This document shows, piece by piece, positions 1 to 4,512 of a stretch of 6,586 nt of DNA. Each line of letters begins with the position of its first letter. The first letter of the stretch is position 1. The notes beneath the pieces are model-generated. The model saw only the letters and a list, made by a program, of their open reading frames with translations. It made no database searches and had not been told where the DNA came from. The stretch comes from Candidatus Methanophagales archaeon (GTDB lineage Archaea; Halobacteriota; Syntropharchaeia; Alkanophagales; Methanospirareceae), in assembly GCA_003601795.1 (NCBI GenBank), contig PIXU01000171.1:1-6586 (forward strand). Direction: 5' to 3'. A program made the translations under genes and the position numbers.

Positions 1-590
1 ACCTCTTTTATGAATTCAAGATCACTACGTGGCATAGTCAAACCAGCTTTCTTAAAAATCTCTCCTATAACCCTTTTAACTATCTTGTCCGGCATCACGG
101 TATCAACCCCTGCCATCATTCTCAGATATTGGAAGGTATTTATTCCCACACCTTTGATCTTACCAATCGGGTCTTCTTCCCAATTCTCAAGTTTAGCGCT
201 CTTTGCCCAGTAAATGAATGCCGTACGGTCATCTGATTTGATCTCATTTTTAATCGTAGCGAGATACGCTGCAACCGCCTTCGCCACTGCCCATGACCTC
301 TTATTTCGCCAGACAGACCTCAAATTCTCGATATCTGCAGTTGCTAAATCCTCAACGTTTTTTATCAGCCCTGTATCAATGAATCGCCTCTTAAATTCTG
401 CCACTTTTGGCACAATTGCCTGGAAGTAATTCAAGCCGAGGGATGTAAAGGATGCATCAACGATCATCAGAACCACGCTTCCATCCCAGCGTTCGGTTCT
501 CAAACAGCGATCGCAATACTCCCTCACCTCAGGGACCTTTTCCATATAGCTCGCAACGACCTCTTTTAGATTAAGATCATGGATGGCCAT
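1..590 (-). CDS. HhH-GPD-like DNA glycosylase fold protein, partial (C-terminus beyond window)
   Basis: The open frame runs 196 codons from ATG at 590 to the window edge with no stop. The clearest landmark is a helix-hairpin-helix of the DNA base-excision glycosylase type. Residues 145-153 read IKGVGINTF, followed by QYLRMMAG and then DTVMPDKIVKR (about 163-173). Asp168 sits where the catalytic Asp of the EndoIII/AlkA (HhH-GPD) superfamily is expected. The position of the catalytic Lys in bifunctional members is Asn151 here, so a lyase activity is unlikely; a monofunctional glycosylase or a non-enzymatic DNA-binding protein would fit. The N-terminal part is helical with no signal peptide, so a cytoplasmic protein is expected. 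An in-frame GTG at 620 is an alternative start without clear support, and the ribosome site before ATG 590 is weak. It lies last in a minus-strand gene run, 104 bp after the deaminase gene, a gap that may contain a broken small ORF. The family assignment rests on motif recognition only. Confidence 0.55.
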   Translation of the reverse strand, partial: MAIHDLNLKEVVASYMEKVPEVREYCDRCLRTERWDGSVVLMIVDASFTSLGLNYFQAIVPKVAEFKRRFIDTGLIKNVEDLATADIENLRSVWRNKRSWAVAKAVAAYLATIKNEIKSDDRTAFIYWAKSAKLENWEEDPIGKIKGVGINTFQYLRMMAGVDTVMPDKIVKRVIGEIFKKAGLTMPRSDLEFIKE

Positions 591-676
591 TTTTAACCAT
601 ATCCAAAAAATCTTCGGCACCTATTTTTGTAATTCATTGACGGATTGACTATAATTGTATCGCCCATTCTTCCCAT
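577..676 (-). pseudogene. Possible frameshifted small ORF between the deaminase and HhH genes
   Basis: An ATG at 676, 18 bp after the deaminase stop, opens a frame starting MGRMGDTIIVNPSMN that ends at 593. In the +1 frame, after a TGA at 636-634, the DNA reads ITKIGAEDFLDMVKNGHP and stops at 579-577, overlapping the start of the HhH gene. Removing one base, for instance from the five-base homopolymer at 624-628, joins the two into about 32 residues and fills the gap between the neighbours. The text resembles the N-terminal half of Phd/YefM-type antitoxins (a 'LDMVKNGHP'-like stretch), but it is too short to claim this. It could be a decayed gene, a sequencing error, a programmed frameshift, or chance. 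Confidence 0.3.
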
Positions 677-694
677 AATTCCAAAAAGGTAATA

Positions 695-1978
695 TTAAGA
701 ATCCTCCACGAGCCTATAAGCAACCTCTCTCGCCTTCTCTTTTAGCTCTTCCTCGCCCTCTACTTCCCTGTCTGACATTAGAATCCTACCATCACATATC
801 ACAGTATCAACACAACAGCCACTCGCTGCATATACTATATTCGAGATTAAATTATGGTTTGGCACAAGTTCTACTTTCTTCAAGTCCAGCAGTACGATAT
901 CGGCGAGTTTTCCCGCTTCAATCGCTCCTGAGTTCAGTCTAAACATCCTGGCTGGATTCACAGTTGCGAGTTCAAACGCCTCTTCCGCTGGCATCACTGT
1001 TGGATTGGTAAATACCTTATGAAATAATGAAGCTATCTTCATCTCCTCAAACATATCAAGATTGTTATTCGATGCACAGCCATCGGTTCCAAGTGCGATA
1101 TTCCTGTACAATCCTGCTTGTTTCATTTGCTCGTATGGCATTCGCCCTGCTGCCAACTTCATATTCGATGCAGGATTGTGTACTATCTTAACTCCATGTT
1201 GTTTTAACAAAGCCAGTTCTCTACTGCTTAGATGAACGCAGTGGGCTGCTATTGTCCTTGGACTTAAGAACCCGATACTGTCAAGGAATTCAACTGGACG
1301 CATTCCATATCGGTCTACACAGCTCTTTACCTCTTCTTCGGTCTCTGATAGATGGATATGAACCAGGAGGTCATGTCGCTCTGCAAAATCGCGTACCCAG
1401 CATAAGCTCTTCTCAGAGACCGTATAGACTGCATGCGGACCCAATACGAAGATAATTCTATCGGGTAGACCTTTACTCTCGTGGTATAAACGCTCATTTA
1501 TACGTATCTGCTCTTTCGCACGCTCCTCATCAAGACCATCAATAAAGACCGCAGATAGCGCAGCTCTAAGACCTGATTCGGTTACTGCTCTCGCACTGCC
1601 CCTGAAATACCAGTACATATCATTAAAGAAGACAGTCCCTGATTTTATCATCTCCAGGCATGCAAGTTTTGTACCCCAATAAACGTCTTCTTCGGTCAGC
1701 CGCGCCTCCACAGGCCATATCTTATCAGATAGCCAGTCGTGAAGTGGCATGTCATCTGCATATCCACGCAAGAGTGTCATTGCTGCATGTGTATGGGCAT
1801 TAAAGAGTCCAGGTATTGCTACTTTACCGTGACCCTGGAGCACGAATTCTGCTTCGCTTCTCTTTCCTTTTCCTGGATCCGCGATCTCTTCTATCAAATT
1901 GCCCTCTATGTAGATATCCTTCTCCTTACCATTACCGTTACCCATCACCTGCACGCCCTTTATCAAAATCGATGACAT
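695..1978 (-). CDS. dadD: Amidohydrolase: 5'-deoxyadenosine / S-adenosylhomocysteine / methylthioadenosine deaminase
   Basis: This 427-residue protein has the full set of motifs of the MtaD/DadD branch of metal-dependent amidohydrolases. These are HTH metal ligands in GLFNAHTHAAMTLLRG (His62, His64), Glu91 in the IWPVEARLT stretch, His182 in GPHAVYT, His209 and Glu212 in HIHLSETEEE, His246 in AAHCVHL, a HNPASNMKL loop, and Asp299 in LGTDGCASNN. Enzymes of this group deaminate adenosine derivatives to inosine derivatives. In methanogens DadD recycles 5'-deoxyadenosine from radical-SAM reactions and can process S-adenosylhomocysteine. The exact substrate cannot be read from sequence. The longest frame begins at 2026, but that start overlaps the upstream gene. 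ATG 1978 is preferred because GTGAT (1990-1986) lies 7 nt before it, it leaves a 14-bp gap after the upstream stop, and the protein then begins MSSILIKGV as in the family. It is probably co-transcribed with the 270-residue gene. An mtaD name would be equally defensible. Confidence 0.85.
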   Translation of the reverse strand: MSSILIKGVQVMGNGNGKEKDIYIEGNLIEEIADPGKGKRSEAEFVLQGHGKVAIPGLFNAHTHAAMTLLRGYADDMPLHDWLSDKIWPVEARLTEEDVYWGTKLACLEMIKSGTVFFNDMYWYFRGSARAVTESGLRAALSAVFIDGLDEERAKEQIRINERLYHESKGLPDRIIFVLGPHAVYTVSEKSLCWVRDFAERHDLLVHIHLSETEEEVKSCVDRYGMRPVEFLDSIGFLSPRTIAAHCVHLSSRELALLKQHGVKIVHNPASNMKLAAGRMPYEQMKQAGLYRNIALGTDGCASNNNLDMFEEMKIASLFHKVFTNPTVMPAEEAFELATVNPARMFRLNSGAIEAGKLADIVLLDLKKVELVPNHNLISNIVYAASGCCVDTVICDGRILMSDREVEGEEELKEKAREVAYRLVEDS

Positions 1979-1992
1979 GGCTCTTATCACGT

Positions 1993-2805
1993 TTAGAAGT
2001 CCAATATTCGCATCTTCTTCATCCACACGCTTACTGCTCTTCTTGCCTTATCAGGGTTTGTGAAATTGGATTCTATCTCTTTATCCTGTGGAATTCCTAT
2101 AAATGGGTCTAATGTATGCCGTTCGACATCCGCTACCCAGATCATCATCTCACCCACATCGTGCTCCCGGAAGAATGATATAAAAGGGGCAGGAGTCTTC
2201 TCTGTTGGTACCACTATCACATCAGCATCAGCATCACCATCCACAGCCGAATTGCCACCCATAAGATATGGGACGAACTTAATAGAAGATAATATCAAGA
2301 TACGCAGGTGTTTATCACTGCTTTTAACTGCGAGCAGATCGATGTACTCATATTTATGCTCATATTGCCCGCATATATGCAAATTCCTTACCTCATGTGT
2401 CTGTATCTGGTATCCCGCCCTATGCATGAAATCTACTACGACCTCCGCCACTGTATCTGGCGGATTTTTTATCGCAGACCAGCGCAAAAAGGCATCTTCC
2501 AGCTCTGTACCCATATACCTGTGCGTGGGAAGGCAGTAAAAGATCTCACCCTGATAGTTTATCTTCGTCTGCATATCGGGCGAGAAGACAGAGATCTTGT
2601 CCTCACGTGTTGTTATACTATTGAATATCAGTTCTTCTAGGTCTCCCCCCAGGTTCTCCTCCAGCGCCTCCCTTTCTCTCATGCTGAGTGATTCCAGTTC
2701 CAGCGATTCTCTTATCCTCAATCTGAGCTCACCTTCTGAAATCACCCTGTATTTAGAAGCATAATCTCCAAGCCTGTTAAATACCGATAGTAATACATCG
2801 CTCAT
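1993..2805 (-). CDS. Conserved-looking protein of unknown function with a degenerate PD-(D/E)XK-like stretch
   Basis: I do not recognise this 270-residue protein. The N-terminal 60 residues are charged and helical. Residues about 150-200 read as beta-strands: YEYIDLLAVK (Asp156), then LRILILSSIKF (Ser174, Lys176), then a hydrophilic DGDADADV stretch and VIVVPTEK. This order recalls restriction-endonuclease-like domains, where an Asp is followed by a strand carrying E-x-K and then a 'vvvP' strand. Here Ser replaces the Glu, so the nuclease idea is speculative and catalysis doubtful. There is no signal peptide or membrane segment. It is the first gene of the minus-strand run and ends 14 bp before the deaminase start, so co-transcription is likely. 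A TATA-like TATTTAAATAA at 2833-2843 predicts a transcript start only a few bases before ATG 2805, and no Shine-Dalgarno site is visible, consistent with a near-leaderless mRNA. Confidence 0.7.
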   Translation of the reverse strand: MSDVLLSVFNRLGDYASKYRVISEGELRLRIRESLELESLSMREREALEENLGGDLEELIFNSITTREDKISVFSPDMQTKINYQGEIFYCLPTHRYMGTELEDAFLRWSAIKNPPDTVAEVVVDFMHRAGYQIQTHEVRNLHICGQYEHKYEYIDLLAVKSSDKHLRILILSSIKFVPYLMGGNSAVDGDADADVIVVPTEKTPAPFISFFREHDVGEMMIWVADVERHTLDPFIGIPQDKEIESNFTNPDKARRAVSVWMKKMRILDF

Positions 2806-2832
2806 CTTACATCTTCGTTTTGATATAGACCT

Positions 2833-2843
2833 TTATTTAAATA
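2833..2843 (-). promoter_or_regulatory. TATA box for the minus-strand 270-residue gene/deaminase operon
   Basis: On the minus strand the sequence reads TATTTAAATAA, centred about 33 bp before ATG 2805. With the usual archaeal TATA-to-start distance of about 25 bp, transcription would begin close to 2812, giving a leader of only a few nucleotides. It is part of an 85-bp divergent promoter region shared with rpl39e. Confidence 0.5.
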
Positions 2844-2853
2844 GAAAAAATAA

Positions 2854-2865
2854 TCTTTATAAAGA
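2854..2865 (+). promoter_or_regulatory. TATA box of the rpl39e operon (TCTTTATAAAGA)
   Basis: A perfect 12-bp palindrome with a TTTATAAA core lies about 31 bp before ATG 2891, predicting a start near 2886 and a leader of about 5 nt. The same 12-mer, with two identical flanking bases, recurs as the TATA box of the ATPase gene at 4457-4468. Because the box is symmetrical, direction must be set by flanking BRE and initiator sequence. Confidence 0.6.
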
Positions 2866-2890
2866 ATATTACATAGACATAGATAGACAA

Positions 2891-3049
2891 ATGGCAATAG
2901 GGAAGAATACGAGAGGCAGGAAGCTCAGACTTTGTAAAGCGAACAAGCAGAACAGGCGGGTACCTGCCTGGATAATGGTGAAGACGAACAGGAGAGTGAC
3001 TACGCATCCAAAGAGGAGAAATTGGAGACGGGTGACTCTGAAAGTATAA
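2891..3049 (+). CDS. rpl39e: 50S ribosomal protein L39e
   Basis: A 52-residue, very basic protein. It carries the family's signature almost intact: KANKQNRRVPAWIMVKTNRR (residues 16-35) followed by VTTHPKRRNWRR and a C-terminal LKV. L39e is a tiny archaeal/eukaryotic large-subunit protein that lines the peptide exit tunnel and has no bacterial counterpart, so it also identifies the domain of life. The size matches the usual 50-52 residues. ATG 2891 is the only sensible start. No Shine-Dalgarno site precedes it, and the TATA box position predicts a nearly leaderless transcript. It is the first gene of the translation operon, 32 bp before rpl31e. The short frames on the opposite strand here are shadows. 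Confidence 0.97.
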   Translation: MAIGKNTRGRKLRLCKANKQNRRVPAWIMVKTNRRVTTHPKRRNWRRVTLKV

Positions 3050-3070
3050 GTATAAATATAAATGAAAACT

Positions 3071-3076
3071 GGTGAT
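3071..3076 (+). promoter_or_regulatory. Shine-Dalgarno site GGTGAT that decides the L31e start
   Basis: GGTGAT complements the archaeal 16S rRNA 3' end and lies 5 nt before ATG 3082. An in-frame TTG at 3076 would overlap this site, so ATG 3082 is the better start. Confidence 0.75.
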
Positions 3077-3081
3077 TGAAG

Positions 3082-3345
3082 ATGGAAGAGCAAGGAGAAG
3101 ATGAGCGTATTTATACGATACCGTTGAGGGCGGTGAAGAAGGCGCCACGGTGGAAGAGGAGTAAACGTGCGATAGCTCTGATTAGAGAATTTTTGATGCG
3201 ACATACGAAGGCTGAGTATCTGATCCTTGGCAATACACTGAACGAGAAGATATGGGAGCGAGGCTCGCAGAAGCCACCATCCCGGGTTCGGGTGCGAGTG
3301 ACGAGGGAAGAGGAGGATACAGTTAGAGCAGAACTTGTTGAATAA
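3082..3345 (+). CDS. rpl31e: 50S ribosomal protein L31e
   Basis: An 87-residue protein of the L31e family, a large-subunit protein near the tunnel exit in archaea and eukaryotes. Hallmarks are ERIYTIPLRAVKKAPRWKRS near the N-terminus, IREFLMRHTK, LNEKIWERGSQKPPSRVRVR, and an acidic end (EEEDTVRAELVE). The length is normal. Starting at ATG 3082 rather than the in-frame TTG 3076 is supported by the GGTGAT site 5 nt upstream. The stop codon TAA (3343-3345) shares its last base with the ATG of aIF6, so the two genes are very probably translationally coupled. Confidence 0.96.
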   Translation: MEEQGEDERIYTIPLRAVKKAPRWKRSKRAIALIREFLMRHTKAEYLILGNTLNEKIWERGSQKPPSRVRVRVTREEEDTVRAELVE

Positions 3346-4076
3346 TGATTAAGAAGGGATTGCAGAGGCAGAGGAGATTCACATTTGATATAGATGGCAG
3401 TCCTTACATAGGTCTCTTCGCGCTTTGTACCGAATCTTTACTCCTTTTGCCCACGCATGTATCTGAGAGGCTGGCAGAAGAGCTGGAGCAGGTGCTTAAG
3501 GTGAAGGTCGTAAGGACTTATATCGCGGAGATGCCATTAATCGGGTGTTTGGCAGCCGGGAACTCAAATGGTCTTGTTGTTTCTCAGTACACGCTGGAGC
3601 ACGAGATAGAGCATATAAGAAGTGTAGCAAAAGCAGAGGGGGTGGAGTGTAAAATAAGACGACTGCCAATAGAGGAGAAGATGACCGCAGCAGGTAATAT
3701 CATACTCACAAATGATACCGCTGCACTCGTACATCCAGGACTCTCAGATGAGGCAATAGAGGTGATAAGAGAGACGCTGGCTGTGGATGTATACAGAGGA
3801 GAGATAGGTGGATTGCGCACTGTGGGAATGGCAGCTGTGGCGACGAACAGAGGTGTTCTCGCACATAAAGATGCCACAAGGGCTGAACTGAGCTATCTGG
3901 AGGAGATATTCAAGTTACCGGTGGAGATAGGGAGTGTAAATTTTGGTGTACCGCTGATAGGCGCTGCATTACTCGCGAACACGAAAGGATATGCCGCGGG
4001 CTATGAGACGACAGGTGTGGAATTGGGAAGGATTGAAGATGCACTTGGGTTTGAGTATGCGTCGACCGGGATTTGA
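3345..4076 (+). CDS. eif6: Translation initiation factor aIF6 (ribosome anti-association factor)
   Basis: aIF6 binds the large ribosomal subunit and prevents premature joining with the small one. The pentein-type internal repeats are visible: MPLIGCLAAGNSNGLVVS (63-80), GNIILTNDTAALVHPGLSDE (117-136), GMAAVATNRGVLAHKDAT (161-178) and GAALLANTKGYAAGYETTG (206-224), ending in the family's terminal IEDALGF (230-236). At 243 residues it is longer than the usual 220-228. There is a basic N-terminal extension (MIKKGLQRQRR) and seven extra residues EYASTGI after the conserved end. An in-frame TTG at 3360 could be an alternative start, but ATG 3345 overlaps the L31e stop by one base, typical of operon coupling. 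The last codons run into the tRNA-Gly gene on the other strand. The usual downstream genes (L18Ae/LX, prefoldin alpha, ftsY) do not follow. Confidence 0.95.
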   Translation: MIKKGLQRQRRFTFDIDGSPYIGLFALCTESLLLLPTHVSERLAEELEQVLKVKVVRTYIAEMPLIGCLAAGNSNGLVVSQYTLEHEIEHIRSVAKAEGVECKIRRLPIEEKMTAAGNIILTNDTAALVHPGLSDEAIEVIRETLAVDVYRGEIGGLRTVGMAAVATNRGVLAHKDATRAELSYLEEIFKLPVEIGSVNFGVPLIGAALLANTKGYAAGYETTGVELGRIEDALGFEYASTGI

Positions 4077-4128
4077 ACCCGGGCTGTGGGCTTGGAAGGC
4101 CCAAGTCATACCCCTAGACCATCGACGC
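4058..4128 (-). tRNA. tRNA-Gly (anticodon TCC)
   Basis: A 71-nt cloverleaf can be folded by hand. The acceptor is GCGTCGA/TCGACGC (7 bp), the D stem GTC/GAC with loop TAGGGGTAT, and the anticodon stem TGGGC/GCCCA with loop CTTCCAA (anticodon TCC). A 4-nt variable region is followed by T stem CCGGG/CCCGG with loop TTCAAAT and discriminator A. CCA is not encoded; the next bases are TAC. It would read GGA codons (and GGG by wobble). There is no intron. The last 19 bases at its 3' side overlap, antisense, the end of the aIF6 coding sequence. Confidence 0.97.
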
Positions 4129-4156
4129 ACCACTTTGTCTTTATTATATATTCCTT

Positions 4157-4175
4157 CTTTAAATTTAAATATAAA
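4157..4175 (-). promoter_or_regulatory. Probable TATA region for tRNA-Gly
   Basis: The minus strand reads TTTATATTTAAATTTAAAG, 29-47 bp upstream of the tRNA 5' end. This is far enough to start transcription a short distance before the mature tRNA. A second AT run (TATATAATAA, 4150-4141) is too close to the tRNA to be the main box. The exact box cannot be chosen by eye. Confidence 0.5.
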
Positions 4176-4206
4176 CAAATAATTATTAGCACGACACTTA
4201 AAGCTT

Positions 4207-4230
4207 CCCGTATTCGACGTGGATACAGGG
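4207..4230 (+). other. Imperfect hairpin
   Basis: CCC-GTATTC, loop GACGT, GGATAC-A-GGG can form nine pairs, including one G-U and one bulged A, if transcribed from the plus strand. No T-tract follows, so it is not a classic terminator. It is the most GC-rich patch of this gap. Its role is unknown, and an alternative pairing (CGTGG 4218-4222 with CCACG 4238-4242) competes with it. Confidence 0.3.
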
Positions 4231-4246
4231 TCAATAGCCACGACTG

Positions 4247-4289
4247 TCACATTTTATCAGTCCTTATCGCCATTTCTCACTATCACCTC
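4247..4289 (-). other. Strong Shine-Dalgarno site followed by an 8-codon mini-ORF
   Basis: On the minus strand GAGGTGAT (4289-4282) lies 8 nt before ATG 4273, an excellent archaeal ribosome site. The frame MAIRTDKM then stops at TGA 4249-4247. Re-reading one base (-1) continues as VTVVAIDPVSTSNTGSF before dissolving in AT-rich DNA and the tRNA. A GTATAAAA sequence lies just upstream. This may be the remnant of a gene whose body is lost, a short leader peptide, or chance. Confidence 0.3.
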
Positions 4290-4305
4290 GCTTTTATACG
4301 CTAAG

Positions 4306-4326
4306 AATAGTTAATAGTTAATAGTT
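4306..4326. repeat. Three tandem copies of the heptad AATAGTT
   Basis: The heptad AATAGTT occurs three times without interruption. The last copy runs into the perfect 10-bp palindrome AGTTATAACT (4323-4332). It lies 110-130 bp upstream of the ATPase operators. It may be a simple replication-slippage repeat or a protein-binding array. Confidence 0.7.
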
Positions 4327-4435
4327 ATAACTGCGGGATGTTTAAAAACTCTTTATAGGTATGTAGTGAGTTGTTTGGTGTTTGTTGGACAGCCTTAAAA
4401 ATGGAGAAGAGGTGAAAGATTAAAGGTTAAAGATG

Positions 4436-4455
4436 TTATACATTTAAATGTATAA
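4436..4455. promoter_or_regulatory. Operator 1: perfect 20-bp palindrome TTATAC-N8-GTATAA
   Basis: TTATACATTT/AAATGTATAA is fully self-complementary over 20 bp. It lies immediately upstream of the TATA box, over the expected BRE position. The same six-base arms with the same 8-bp spacing recur 34 bp downstream. A dimeric regulator bound here would compete with TFB/TBP. Confidence 0.6.
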
Positions 4456-4456
4456 A

Positions 4457-4468
4457 TCTTTATAAAGA
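4457..4468 (+). promoter_or_regulatory. TATA box of the ATPase gene (TCTTTATAAAGA)
   Basis: A 12-bp palindromic TATA element, identical to that of the rpl39e operon. It predicts transcription starting near 4489, about 24 nt before ATG 4513. It sits exactly between the two operator-like dyads. Confidence 0.6.
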
Positions 4469-4469
4469 C

Positions 4470-4489
4470 TTATACACAAATAAGTATAA
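4470..4489. promoter_or_regulatory. Operator 2: dyad TTATAC-N8-GTATAA
   Basis: The arms TTATAC and GTATAA are identical to operator 1 with the same 8-bp spacing, but the centre (ACAAATAA) is not symmetrical. An overlapping dyad ACTTAT-N6-ATAAGT (4468-4485) is also present. It covers the space between the TATA box and the predicted transcript start, where a bound protein would block polymerase. Confidence 0.6.
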
Positions 4490-4512
4490 AATGTGGTAGA
4501 AGGGTTGAGAAA

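Larger units (their letters stand above)
4129..4512. other. 384-bp gene-free interval between tRNA-Gly and the ATPase
   Basis: I see no convincing intact gene on either strand. The interval contains the tRNA promoter, an imperfect hairpin (4207-4230), a strong but unused-looking ribosome site on the minus strand (4282-4289), three tandem heptads (4306-4326), and the ATPase control region (4436-4489). The frames that cross the tRNA here are chance readings through structured RNA sequence. Confidence 0.6.

Noticed and set aside
10..429. Two plus-strand frames at the left edge
   Set aside because: They are antisense to the HhH-like gene, whose minus-strand frame is open throughout and carries a recognisable motif.
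1979..2026. Longer start for the deaminase at 2026, giving 16 extra residues
   Set aside because: It overlaps the upstream gene by 34 bp, the extra residues do not look like the family N-terminus, and ATG 1978 has a good GTGAT ribosome site.
2218..2237. Short ATCAGC repeat in the 270-residue gene
   Set aside because: It simply encodes the Asp-Ala-rich DGDADADV stretch and is too short to count as a repeat element.
2060..2640. Plus-strand frames of 159 and 110 residues
   Set aside because: They lie antisense to the 270-residue gene, overlap each other, and lack ribosome sites or protein-like composition.
4058..4128. tRNA-Gly as attachment site of an integrated element carrying the ATPase
   Set aside because: Integration normally uses the tRNA 3' side, which faces aIF6 here; I see no integrase and no repeat of the tRNA 3' end in the window.
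3969..4250. Minus-strand 93-residue frame crossing the tRNA
   Set aside because: Most of it is translation of the tRNA and AT-rich spacer; only its first residues are protein-like and these are reported separately as a possible remnant.
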